A stretch of DNA of 61,807 bases, taken from positions 1 through 61,807 of the forward strand of contig LSFY01000003.1 of the NCBI GenBank assembly GCA_001584565.1, in the 5' to 3' direction. Every line of letters starts with the position of its first letter. Position 1 is the first letter of the stretch. Of this stretch, positions 1 through 12,493 are shown piece after piece. This DNA is from Alkalithermobacter thermoalcaliphilus JW-YL-7 = DSM 7308. Its GTDB lineage: Bacteria > Bacillota > Clostridia > Peptostreptococcales > Peptostreptococcaceae. The position numbers were made by a program, and so were the translations under genes. The notes under the pieces were generated by a model. That model saw only the letters and a program-made list of their open reading frames with translations, was not told the origin of the DNA and ran no database searches.

Positions 1-213
1 AATATGGTAAAAGTAGAAGCTACTTGGCTTTATAACTTAGATGAATGGGAAGGTATATACCAAAAGAAAAGAGAAAAGAAATAGAAAAAGAATACAAATC
101 TTCAAAAACATAGTGAAGAAGATAAAATAGGAAGAAATGAACCATGTATATGTGGAAGTGGAAAAAAATATAAAAATGTTGCGGAAAATAAAAATAAATG
201 TATAAACTTTTAA
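1..213 (+). pseudogene. SEC-C motif protein remnant (partial)
   Basis: Reading from base 1, the frame gives a short lysine-rich stretch, an in-frame TAG at 82-84, then a clear SEC-C motif (GRNEPCICGSGKKYK) at about 130-174, and a TAA at 211-213. SEC-C is the zinc-binding tail found on SecA and on many small YecA-like proteins. The motif normally ends in a Cys-Cys or Cys-His pair; here that pair is replaced by NVAENKNKC, so the metal site is incomplete. The internal stop and the degenerate end suggest a decayed gene whose 5' part lies outside the window. Confidence 0.6.
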
Positions 214-248
214 AAAGGGGTATTATATAAATACAACTAAATATTTAA

Positions 249-1327
249 TCAATCTCCCCCTAAAAGACTTCTACCCCCCAATAGAAGTCTTCTTTTTTGA
301 GTATACATTTTAATATCTACTTCTTTTAAAAGCTCATCTAAAGAGATTTCGTTATCATACTTAAATTCCTTCAATCCAAAACTAAAATCCACTATATTTT
401 CTAATTGTAGTTTAATAGAATTTATTTTAGCCTTTGCATTTTCTTTATTCATATTTTTAAAGAGTAAGACAAACTCATCTCCGCCTACTCTTGCAAATAG
501 ATCAGAATTTCTTATATTTTATTTACTACATAGCAAAACTTTTTTAAAACTTCATCACCTTTAAAATGTCCATAAGTATCATTGATATATTTAAAGTTAT
601 TTAAATCGATATATACTAGGGTATAGACTATTTTTTTATCTATACACTTAAAATTTTCACAAAAGAATCTTTTGTTCATTACACCTGTGAGTGAATCAAA
701 ATTAGCATATTCTTTAAGTTTGTTAAATAAATTATATTTTTCATGGCCATTTCGAGTTCGTTTTTTATATATACAGTTAATTTTAAATCTTCATCAGAAA
801 AAGATGAATATGAAACACAAGAATCTATATTAACAATTCCAAAAAAAGTAGAATCTATATATAAAGGTACTGATATAGTAGATTTAATATCTAAGGCTCT
901 TATTTTTTTTAATGAGGTATATTTTTCTGAAGATATATTAAGCCTATCGTATTTTTCTGGATTTCTTATTATACTAGCTTCTTTTAATTTATTTTCTTTA
1001 TATAAAAATAGTTCTTCTACTTTAAGTTTTACATTTTTGAGTTTTTCAAAATCAAATCCTATACATGCTTTAAATTCCATGTAATTTTCTTTTGGATTAT
1101 ATATAAGTATAGACCCTTAGATGCATCGTCTATTAGATCAATCAAGTGCTTTAAAATGAATTCATACATTTCATCTATAGAATCAGCATTATATACTAAT
1201 TTATTTATTTTATATATTATTTGTTTAGTTTGATTTAATTTTTATCAGCATAGTAGGACAAACGTTTATTTTTAAAATACAATACAAATACTATAAAAAG
1301 TAAAACTAGTATAGCTATATCATACAT
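249..1327 (-). pseudogene. GAF-GGDEF diguanylate cyclase-like gene, multiply frameshifted
   Basis: Joining minus-strand frames rebuilds a membrane-anchored signalling protein. It has a start with a hydrophobic helix (MYDIAILVLLFIVFVLYF) at 1327, a GAF-like domain (about 1080-760, with ISVPLYID and FGIVNIDS), then a GGDEF domain with DSLTGVMNKRFF, YIDLNNFKYINDTYGH and the signature RVGGDEF near 480. At least four lesions break it: a stop near 1236, a frameshift near 1115, another near 740, and one near 515 just before the RVGGDEF motif. The product would have made cyclic di-GMP. With this many lesions it is a true pseudogene and not one sequencing error. Confidence 0.8.
264..298 (+). terminator. 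Rho-independent terminator
   Basis: A perfect 10-bp stem (AAGACTTCTA / TAGAAGTCTT) around a CCCCCCAA loop is followed by CTTTTTT. It would end transcripts of the SEC-C remnant. On the minus strand it lies at the 3' end of the GGDEF remnant but is followed by only four Ts. Confidence 0.75.
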
Positions 1328-1526
1328 AAAAATATCATTCCTTTACAGTTATATTAAATTTATTATAAAAATTATATCACTAGGCTTGAAAACAAAAATA
1401 ATTTTATGCGATTATAAACATTTACAATTTATGTATTTTTCTATTAGAATTATATGAGCTTGTTTTATAGATATTAGCGTATTGAAAAGATAATATTTTA
1501 AGATTTAAAAAAATATCAAAAAAGTG

Positions 1527-1555
1527 TTGACTCACAATTTAAAAGGTGATATATT
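1527..1555 (+). promoter_or_regulatory. rRNA operon 1 promoter
   Basis: TTGACT (1527-1532), a 17-bp spacer, then TATATT (1550-1555). A short hairpin (ACTTGTC GCAAG GACAAGT, 1559-1577) follows at about the start of the transcript. I see only one such promoter here, against two before operon 2. The stretch 1347-1526 holds no gene that I can see. Confidence 0.75.
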
Positions 1556-1635
1556 ATTACTTGTCGCAAGGACAAGTAAATGAACTTTGAAAATTAAACA
1601 GCAGGTAATTAAGCCAGTTACTAAATATAAAAGTT

Positions 1636-6302
<4,667 letters not shown>

Positions 6303-6338
6303 AAAATGCTATGCAGTTTTGAAAGTGCTAATATATTA

Positions 6339-6454
<116 letters not shown>

Positions 6455-6470
6455 TATTTTTTTATGTTTA

Positions 6471-6514
6471 AAAGTCTACATCTTTATTTTAAAATAAAGA
6501 TGTAGACTTTTTTT
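6471..6514 (+). terminator. rRNA operon 1 terminator
   Basis: AAAGTCTACATCTTTATTTT faces AAAATAAAGATGTAGACTTT and runs into seven Ts. The operon 2 terminator has the same form with paired base changes (CTACATC/GATGTAG here, CTGCATC/GATGCAG there). The cobU start codon lies only 34 bp further on. Confidence 0.92.
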
Positions 6515-6548
6515 GTACGTAAATTCTAATAAACAAAGGAGTGAATAT

Positions 6549-7109
6549 ATGGGTAAAATTACGTTGGTTACAGGTGGTGCTAGGTCCGGAAAAAGCTCTT
6601 ATGCAGAATATTTATGTAAAATCCAAAACAATAATGTTGCTTATATTGCAACAGCTATACCATTTGATGAAGGTATGACAGATAGGATAAAAAAGCATAA
6701 AGAAAGTAGACCAAAAGAGTGGACTACTTACGAAATATATGAAGATGTATACAAAAGTATAAAAGATATATCTAAAAACAACCAAACTGTTATTTTAGAC
6801 TGCATAGGTTTACTAGTTAATAATCTTATGTTTAAATTTAATGTGAATTATGAAACATGCACAATAGACAAGATAGATGAAATAGAAAAGTACATACAAG
6901 ATCAAGTTAAGCTTCTTATTAGAGAAATAAAAAATTCAGATTTATATTTTGTAATAGTTACAAATGAAGTAGGGATGAGTATAGTTGCAGATAATAGATT
7001 ATCTAGAATTTATACAGATATCCTAGGAAGAATAAATCAATTAATAGCTAAAGAAAGTGATACAGTATATTTACTTGTAAGTGGAATACCTGTAAAAATA
7101 AAGGGTTGA
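6549..7109 (+). CDS. cobU: Adenosylcobinamide kinase / adenosylcobinamide-phosphate guanylyltransferase
   Basis: A bifunctional enzyme of cobalamin nucleotide-loop assembly: it phosphorylates adenosylcobinamide and then activates it with GTP to adenosylcobinamide-GDP. The 186-aa protein has a P-loop GGARSGKS at residues 9-16, the RIKKHKESRPKEW segment containing the histidine that takes GMP in known CobU proteins, and the VTNEVGMSIV motif. I chose the ATG at 6549 because AAAGGAG lies just before it; an in-frame extension to 6513 would run into the rRNA terminator. It is first in a cobU-cobS-cobC set with gaps of 4 and 15 bp. No cobalamin riboswitch fits in front of it. Confidence 0.93.
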   Translation: MGKITLVTGGARSGKSSYAEYLCKIQNNNVAYIATAIPFDEGMTDRIKKHKESRPKEWTTYEIYEDVYKSIKDISKNNQTVILDCIGLLVNNLMFKFNVNYETCTIDKIDEIEKYIQDQVKLLIREIKNSDLYFVIVTNEVGMSIVADNRLSRIYTDILGRINQLIAKESDTVYLLVSGIPVKIKG

Positions 7110-7113
7110 TAGT

Positions 7114-7866
7114 ATGAAAAGATTTATAGGAATACTACAGTTTTTAACTAGAATACCTATAAAAATAGATATAGGTTTTGATGAAGAATTCGAAAAAAGT
7201 ATAATATATTTTCCACTAGTAGGATTAATTTTAGGTAGTATATATTTACTTATAACATATATATCTTTAAATATATTTAATATATATATATCATCAGTAA
7301 TATTTTTATTAAGTGAAGTAATTTTAACAGGTGGTCTTCATTTAGACGGATTAGGAGATACTTTTGATGGGATATATAGTTATACAGATAAAGAGAAAAT
7401 TTTACAAATAATGAAGGATTCAAGACTTGGAACTAATGCTCTTTTAGCTATATTGTTTTTGATACTGTTAAAGCTAGCTTTTGTTTATAGTATAATACAA
7501 AAAAACATACTGTATCCTATAGTTATTGTACCCGTAGTTGGAAGATTATCTATTGTATTTGCTTGCTACAAAAATACTACTCCAAGAGAAAAAGGAATGG
7601 GGAATATCTTTATAGGAAAAACAACTAATTATCAATTACTTATGTCAATAATTCAGTCTATATTAATAATTGCTTTTTTAATTTTAGACACATATGAATT
7701 GATATTTAATATATTATTTATATTTATTCTATGGATATTTGTAAGGCTATTTACTAGATACATAACTAGTAAAATAGATGGAATAACAGGAGATATACTC
7801 GGATGTTGCTGCGAAATATCTCAACTTTTATATTTAATATTTTTATATCTAGCTTTGAATATATAA
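7114..7866 (+). CDS. cobS: Adenosylcobinamide-GDP ribazoletransferase (cobalamin synthase)
   Basis: An integral membrane enzyme that joins adenosylcobinamide-GDP to alpha-ribazole or its phosphate, the last assembly step of cobalamin. It is 250 aa, the usual length, with several hydrophobic helices and the family signature GGLHLDGLGDTFDG at residues 73-86, whose acidic residues bind metal. It starts 4 bp after cobU, so the two are probably translationally coupled; its own ribosome site is weak. Confidence 0.94.
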   Translation: MKRFIGILQFLTRIPIKIDIGFDEEFEKSIIYFPLVGLILGSIYLLITYISLNIFNIYISSVIFLLSEVILTGGLHLDGLGDTFDGIYSYTDKEKILQIMKDSRLGTNALLAILFLILLKLAFVYSIIQKNILYPIVIVPVVGRLSIVFACYKNTTPREKGMGNIFIGKTTNYQLLMSIIQSILIIAFLILDTYELIFNILFIFILWIFVRLFTRYITSKIDGITGDILGCCCEISQLLYLIFLYLALNI

Positions 7867-7881
7867 AATTAAGGAGATTTT

Positions 7882-8517
7882 ATGGTAAAGATTATATTAT
7901 TAAGACATGCTCAAACTGATGACAATAGTAGTATGAAACTATCTGGTCATATAGATAGTAAGGTTAGTATTTATGGGTTAGATCAGATAAAAAGAACTAC
8001 AGATATTTTAAAAAAAGAAAAAATAGACCTAATATACTCTAGCTCATCTTCAAGAACTAGATACACAGTAAACCATATAGCAAAGGAAAAAAATCTTGAT
8101 GTAATAGTGGATAGAAATTTAAATGAGATAAATTTTGGAGACCTTGAAGGAAAAACATTTGATCAAATAAAGGAAAAATATAAATCAGAGTTTGATAAGA
8201 TGATAAGTTTAGGTTTTGAGTATACATATCCAAATGGAGAAAGTTTTAAACAATTTCACGAAAGAGTAGCTAATTGTATAGATCAAATTATAAAAAAAAG
8301 CGATGGAAAAACAGTTCTTATATGCACTCATTCAGGAGTTATAAGATCTATAATATCTCATTTGATATCTAAAACCTACAATTATCACTGGAATTTCAAG
8401 ATAGACAATTGTTCTATAAGTATGCTAGAAATTCAAGATGATTTTGCCGTTATACATACACTAAACAATACATCACATTTAAAGGCAGGTATAAAATATG
8501 AAGGTAGAGAAGATTAG
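7882..8517 (+). CDS. cobC: Alpha-ribazole phosphatase, histidine phosphatase family
   Basis: A 211-aa phosphoglycerate-mutase-like phosphatase expected to remove the phosphate from alpha-ribazole 5'-phosphate (or adenosylcobalamin 5'-phosphate). The catalytic LLRHAQT motif is at residues 6-12; the usual Gly after RH is Ala here. NEINFGDLEGK and the second histidine in ICTHSGVIR are present. AAGGAG precedes the ATG. The call to cobC and not a general phosphatase rests on its place after cobS. The next gene overlaps its 3' end by 20 bp. Confidence 0.85.
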   Translation: MVKIILLRHAQTDDNSSMKLSGHIDSKVSIYGLDQIKRTTDILKKEKIDLIYSSSSSRTRYTVNHIAKEKNLDVIVDRNLNEINFGDLEGKTFDQIKEKYKSEFDKMISLGFEYTYPNGESFKQFHERVANCIDQIIKKSDGKTVLICTHSGVIRSIISHLISKTYNYHWNFKIDNCSISMLEIQDDFAVIHTLNNTSHLKAGIKYEGRED

Positions 8518-9247
8518 AGATTTAACATTAGTTTCTATAGACAATCAAAATAAAATGGTTATATCTTGTGATAGCTGTGGGTCTATTGGGTTAAAAAGTG
8601 GTGATGTTTTTAAAGTAGATCCATTCTATGTAGGAAGATTTACTGCTAGAGTAGCATTGCTTGAAGTCCTTTGTAGTGGAGCTAATATAGTATGTATTAC
8701 AAATGCTATATGCAATGAAATGAATCCTACAGGAAAACAAATAATAAAAGGAATAAAGGAAGAATTGAAACTTTTAGATTTAGATGATGTCGTACTCACA
8801 GGAAGTACGGAAGAAAATTTTATAACTACTTCAACTGGATTAGGGGTAACAGTAATAGGTATAGCTAAAGAAGATAAAATTAAAGTAAATAATATAGATT
8901 GTAGTTGTATATTAGTTAGCATAGGAATTCCAAAAGTAGGAAATGAAATAGATTTAGATAATGATATACAAATTGCAAGTTATAAAACATTAGATAAACT
9001 ATTAAATACACAAGGAATATTAGAAATAGTTCCTGTTGGTTCAAAAGGGATAATGTATGAGTGTGAGCAACTAGCAATAAATAATGGTTTAAATCTACAA
9101 ATATATGAAAACAGTAATATAGATTTATATAAAAGTGCAGGGCCAGCTACTGTGTTAGTTGCTGCAGTAAAAGATAATTGTTTAAAAGATATTAAAGATA
9201 TAGAAAATCTAAATGTTATAGGAAGATTAATAAAAGGTGAAAAGTAG
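8498..9247 (+). CDS. PurM/AIR synthase-related protein, possible alpha-ribazole kinase (CblS-like)
   Basis: A 249-aa protein with the look of the PurM N-terminal ATP-binding fold: SCDSCGSIGLKSGDVFKVD near residues 24-42 in the place of the Asp-Gly nucleotide loop, then GRFTARVALLEVLCSGA, and a Gly-rich STGLGVTVIG further on. In some Firmicutes an AIR-synthase-like protein, CblS, phosphorylates salvaged alpha-ribazole; a gene overlapping cobC by 20 bp would suit that role. GGCAGG precedes the ATG. Other possibilities are a ThiL-like or HypE-like enzyme. The fold assignment is fairly good and the reaction is an inference from context. Confidence 0.55.
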   Translation: MKVEKIRDLTLVSIDNQNKMVISCDSCGSIGLKSGDVFKVDPFYVGRFTARVALLEVLCSGANIVCITNAICNEMNPTGKQIIKGIKEELKLLDLDDVVLTGSTEENFITTSTGLGVTVIGIAKEDKIKVNNIDCSCILVSIGIPKVGNEIDLDNDIQIASYKTLDKLLNTQGILEIVPVGSKGIMYECEQLAINNGLNLQIYENSNIDLYKSAGPATVLVAAVKDNCLKDIKDIENLNVIGRLIKGEK

Positions 9248-9261
9248 GGAGTGAATACTAA

Positions 9262-9687
9262 ATGTTATCTCCTAGTTTAGAAGATTATTTAGAAGAATTA
9301 TATAGACTATCTTTAAATAGGCAAGATATAAGGATAAAAGATATAGCAGACTGTCTTAATGTGTCAATGCCATCTGTTGTAAAAGGATTAAAAAAACTAG
9401 ATTCCTTAGGATATATAAAATATAAGGCATACGAAAAAATAGACATTTTAGAAAAAGGTATAAAAAAGGGAAAGTTTTTAATAGAAAGAAACAAAATATT
9501 AAGAGAGTTTTTTAAAATTATACAGTCTGATTGTGATATAGAAAAAGAAGCAGAAGCAATAGAACACTATTTAAGTGTATCGAGTGTAGAGGCAATAGAA
9601 AAGTTAGTATTATTTTTGAAAGAAAATGAAGATATATTAGATAAGTTTAAAAAATACAAATTATATTCAAATTTAAAAGACGATTGA
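9262..9687 (+). CDS. DtxR/MntR-family metal-dependent transcriptional regulator
   Basis: A 141-aa regulator with an N-terminal winged helix (SPSLEDYLEELYRLS, then IKDIADCLNVSMPSVVKGLKKLDSLGYI) followed by a helical dimerisation and metal domain with EAEAIEHYLS, where family members carry metal-binding Glu and His. The length fits the short MntR type without an SH3 tail. It sits between the cob genes and feoAB, and a palindrome before feoA is its likely target, so I think it senses Fe(II) or Mn(II). GGGAGTG precedes the ATG. The metal cannot be told from sequence alone. Confidence 0.85.
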   Translation: MLSPSLEDYLEELYRLSLNRQDIRIKDIADCLNVSMPSVVKGLKKLDSLGYIKYKAYEKIDILEKGIKKGKFLIERNKILREFFKIIQSDCDIEKEAEAIEHYLSVSSVEAIEKLVLFLKENEDILDKFKKYKLYSNLKDD

Positions 9688-9713
9688 TATGCTCTAAGGA
9701 GCATATTTTTTTT
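9687..9713 (+). terminator. Terminator after the DtxR-type regulator
   Basis: ATATGCTC - TAAG - GAGCATAT followed by a T run, starting at the stop codon of the regulator. It separates the cob/regulator unit from feoA. Confidence 0.9.
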
Positions 9714-9766
9714 GTAACAAAAAGTGCGATGATTCATATCATAAACTAACAAAAGGAGATTGTAAG

Positions 9767-9780
9767 TTAGCCAAGGCTAA
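9767..9780 (+). promoter_or_regulatory. Palindromic operator before feoA (probable DtxR-type box)
   Basis: TTAGCC-AA-GGCTAA has perfect 6-bp arms and lies just before the feoA ribosome site (AGGAGG). It resembles the TTAGGTTAGSCTAACC type of box bound by DtxR/IdeR proteins. A DtxR-family gene ends 80 bp upstream. Binding there would block feo transcription. Confidence 0.5.
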
Positions 9781-9795
9781 TAGTAGGAGGTAATT

Positions 9796-10038
9796 ATGAA
9801 AAAAATAATATATCTTTCGCAGCTTCCTATAGGTGAAAGTGGAGAAGTTTTAAACTTGTTGTTATCAGGAAGTAGTAGAAGAAGAATGTTGGATTTAGGT
9901 ATAGTTAAAGGTGCAACAATAAAAGCAGTAAGAAAAAGTCCTCTAGGAGATCCAACAGCCTATTATATAAAAGGAGCATTAATAGCTTTAAGAAAAGAAG
10001 AAGCTGATCAAATACTTATTAAGATAGATAGTAAGTAA
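9796..10038 (+). CDS. feoA: Ferrous iron transport protein A
   Basis: An 80-aa SH3-like cytosolic protein needed for FeoB function. LSQLPIGESGEVLNLL at the start and SSRRRMLDLGIVKGATIKAVRKSPLGDP in the middle are typical. TAGGAGG precedes the ATG. It leads a feoA-feoB(N)-feoB(C) operon with gaps of 12 and 17 bp. Confidence 0.92.
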   Translation: MKKIIYLSQLPIGESGEVLNLLLSGSSRRRMLDLGIVKGATIKAVRKSPLGDPTAYYIKGALIALRKEEADQILIKIDSK

Positions 10039-10050
10039 AGGAGGGATACA

Positions 10051-10800
10051 ATGGGGTTAACACATAGATCAAGTGGTATATCACTTCTTAGAGAAAAATT
10101 CAATGTTAAGGTAGAAGATGAAAATGAACTTATAATAGCATTAGCTGGTAACCCAAATGTAGGGAAAAGTACAGTATTTAACTATTTAACAGGTCTTAAT
10201 CAACATACAGGAAACTGGCCTGGGAAAACTATTTGCAATGCTAGAGGTAGCTACACATATAAAAATAGAAAATTTACTTTAGTTGATTTGCCAGGAACAT
10301 ACTCTCTTTTAGCTTCTTCAGTTGAAGAAGAAGTAGCTCGAGATTTTATATGTTTTGCAAAGCCTGATGCCACTATAGTTGTATCTGATGCAACATGTCT
10401 TGAAAGAAATTTAAATTTAGCACTACAAGTAATGGAACTTACAGATAAAGTAATTTTATGTGTTAATTTAATGGATGAGGCAAAGAGAAAAGGAATAGAA
10501 GTTGATATTGAATGTTTAGAAAAAGAGCTAGGAATTCCAGTAGTAGCTACTACTGCAAGAACTGGTGAAGGAATAGATAAATTGATAGATAAAGTTTATG
10601 AAATTTCCTTAGGTATAAAAAAATATAATCCAAGAAAAATAATCTATTCACAAGATATAGAAAATGAAGTTAAAAATTTAACACTGTTATTAGATAATAT
10701 CTTAGATAAAAAGTTAGATTCAAGATGGGTGGCACTTAGAATACTAGAAGGAGATAAAACAATTATAAATTCAATAAATAATTACCTGTATAAAACTTAA
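10051..10800 (+). CDS. feoB: FeoB N-terminal GTPase part (split FeoB)
   Basis: The G-protein half of the ferrous iron transporter, 249 aa. G1 is GNPNVGKST near residues 33-41, with the switch GLNQHTGNWPGKT after it; G3 is DLPGTYSL and G4 is NLMDEA. The helical GDI-like region follows, and the protein ends (NYLYKT) before any membrane helix. Usual FeoB proteins run on as one chain of 650-800 aa. AAAGGAGG precedes the ATG. Given the clean stop and a full ribosome site for the next gene, this looks like a natural split and not a frameshift. Confidence 0.9.
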   Translation: MGLTHRSSGISLLREKFNVKVEDENELIIALAGNPNVGKSTVFNYLTGLNQHTGNWPGKTICNARGSYTYKNRKFTLVDLPGTYSLLASSVEEEVARDFICFAKPDATIVVSDATCLERNLNLALQVMELTDKVILCVNLMDEAKRKGIEVDIECLEKELGIPVVATTARTGEGIDKLIDKVYEISLGIKKYNPRKIIYSQDIENEVKNLTLLLDNILDKKLDSRWVALRILEGDKTIINSINNYLYKT

Positions 10801-10817
10801 AGTTAAGAGGTGATATT

Positions 10818-12197
10818 GTGGAAAAGTTAGATGAGTTAAGAGATCTTATAGAAGAAATAGAAAGTGAAAGTGAAAATAGCTTTAGAGATGAGATGGTAAG
10901 AAGTATATATATAGAGGCAGAGAAGATTGCTCAAAAAGCAGTAAAAAATAACAAAGTAAATAACATTAACCTAGATAGTAAAATAGATGACTTATTAACA
11001 TCAAAACTAACGGGATTTCCTATTATGTTTATTCTTTTAGGAGTAGTATTTTGGATAACAATAGTAGGTTCTAATTATCCATCTGAAATGCTTGCAAATT
11101 TTCTGTTTAATATAGAGGAAAAACTTACAAATTTATTTATAAGTATAAATGCTCCTAATTGGATATATGAAGTTTTAGTGTTAGGAATTTATAGAACACT
11201 AGCTTGGGTTGTAGCCGTAATGCTTCCACCTATGGCTATATTCTTTCCATGTTTTACATTACTAGAAGATTTAGGATATCTACCACGTGTTGCTTTTAAT
11301 CTTGATAAGTTATTTAAAAAGTGTGGAGCTCATGGAAAACAGTCATTGACAATGTGTATGGGGTTTGGATGCAATGCAGCAGGGGTTATGGCGTGTAGAA
11401 TAATAGATTCACCTAGAGAAAGACTTATTGCTATGATAACAAATAGCTTTGTACCTTGTAACGGTAGATTTCCGCTTCTCATAGCATTATCTAGTATTTT
11501 TATAGTAGCATCAAGCAAATACGAGACAATATTATCTGCACTATTTGTATCATTTTTAATTTTAATAGGTATAGCTGTCACTCTTATAAGTTCTTGGATA
11601 CTTTCAAAAACTATGCTAAAGGGAATACCTTCATCATTCACACTAGAGCTTCCTCCGTACAGAAGACCTCAAGTAGGAAAAATACTATACACATCACTTA
11701 TAGATAGAACTATATTTGTGTTGGCAAGAGCAGTGTTAGTAGCAGCTCCAGCAGGACTTATCATATGGATACTTGCAAACACTCATATTGGAGGAATTAG
11801 TATATTATCTCATGCAGCAACGTTTTTAGATCCATTTGCTAAAGCTATAGGGCTTGATGGGTTTATCATAATGGCTTTTATATTAGGATTACCTGCTAAT
11901 GAAATAGTAATTCCTATATTGATAATGAGCTACATGTCAGAAGGAGCAATGCTTGAGCTTGATAGCTTAGATGCTATGAAAGAGTTATTTATAGCAAACG
12001 GGTGGACCTATCTTACAGCTTTAAATGTTATGTTATTTTCACTACTACATTTTCCTTGTGGAACAACACTTTGGACTATAAGAAAGGAAAGTGGAAGTTT
12101 CAAATGGACAGCAGTCTCAGCAATAATGCCAACTTTAATAGGAATTGTAGTATGCTTTACATTGACACAAATAGTTAATCTATTTGGACTTTTATAA
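10818..12197 (+). CDS. feoB: FeoB membrane channel part (split FeoB)
   Basis: The permease half of FeoB, 459 aa, with a GTG start behind AAGAGGTGAT. It opens with a soluble acidic helix (DEMVRSIYIEAEKIAQKAV) matching the linker after the GDI domain in one-chain FeoB, then carries about eight membrane helices. Gate motifs with conserved cysteines are present: MCMGFGCNAAGVMACRII, SFVPCNGRFPLL, and a C-terminal HFPCGTT. It should pair with the GTPase encoded just upstream to import Fe(II). Confidence 0.92.
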   Translation: MEKLDELRDLIEEIESESENSFRDEMVRSIYIEAEKIAQKAVKNNKVNNINLDSKIDDLLTSKLTGFPIMFILLGVVFWITIVGSNYPSEMLANFLFNIEEKLTNLFISINAPNWIYEVLVLGIYRTLAWVVAVMLPPMAIFFPCFTLLEDLGYLPRVAFNLDKLFKKCGAHGKQSLTMCMGFGCNAAGVMACRIIDSPRERLIAMITNSFVPCNGRFPLLIALSSIFIVASSKYETILSALFVSFLILIGIAVTLISSWILSKTMLKGIPSSFTLELPPYRRPQVGKILYTSLIDRTIFVLARAVLVAAPAGLIIWILANTHIGGISILSHAATFLDPFAKAIGLDGFIIMAFILGLPANEIVIPILIMSYMSEGAMLELDSLDAMKELFIANGWTYLTALNVMLFSLLHFPCGTTLWTIRKESGSFKWTAVSAIMPTLIGIVVCFTLTQIVNLFGLL

Positions 12198-12279
12198 AAT
12201 AAAACTATTGCTTTTTATTAAAAGTTGAGTTACAATTATCACTAAGTTTTAAATATGTTTTGTAGAAAATTGTATAAGT

Positions 12280-12352
12280 AACTCGTATAATTTTGGTAAT
12301 ATGGTCCAAGAGTTTCTACCAGGCTACCGTAAATGGCCTGACTACGGGTGTT
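12280..12352 (+). ncRNA. Purine riboswitch aptamer, guanine/hypoxanthine class
   Basis: The conserved core is complete: ACTCGTATAAT opens P1, TATGGTCCAAGAGTTTCTACC forms P2/J2-3, then GGCTACCGTAAATGGCC forms P3, and GACTACGGGT closes P1. The specificity base is C in GACTA (adenine switches have GATTA), so it should bind guanine or hypoxanthine. With the terminator at 12433 it would shut off xpt and the permease gene when guanine is plentiful. The remainder of 12198-12493 is AT-rich leader with no gene. Confidence 0.95.
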
Positions 12353-12432
12353 TAACTAATATAGTACAATTGTATTTATCTAGCTTAAATTTGCTAGTTT
12401 ACTTTTTGTACCTATATGTTTTTGTATTTGTT

Positions 12433-12467
12433 AAACCCTGTGGTATATACCACAGGGTTTTGTTTTT
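12433..12467 (+). terminator. Riboswitch-controlled terminator before xpt
   Basis: AAACCCTGTGGTA / TACCACAGGGTTT followed by TGTTTTT, lying between the aptamer and the xpt ribosome site. The P1 3' strand or the bases after it would form the antiterminator; I did not fold this. Confidence 0.85.
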
Positions 12468-12493
12468 AATTTATACACAATAAGGAGGAAAAA

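Noticed and set aside
743-1084. 113-codon plus-strand frame in the GGDEF remnant
   Set aside because: It is the antisense of the GAF-like segment, which reads as a recognisable domain on the minus strand.
6455-6548. Cobalamin riboswitch before cobU
   Set aside because: The gap is only about 95 bp, is taken up by the rRNA terminator, and has no B12-box sequence.
10051-12197. feoB as a pseudogene split by a frameshift
   Set aside because: The second part has its own strong ribosome site and GTG start at a domain border, and neither part has damage.
12301-12483. 60-codon open frame before xpt
   Set aside because: It covers the riboswitch aptamer and its terminator and has no ribosome site.
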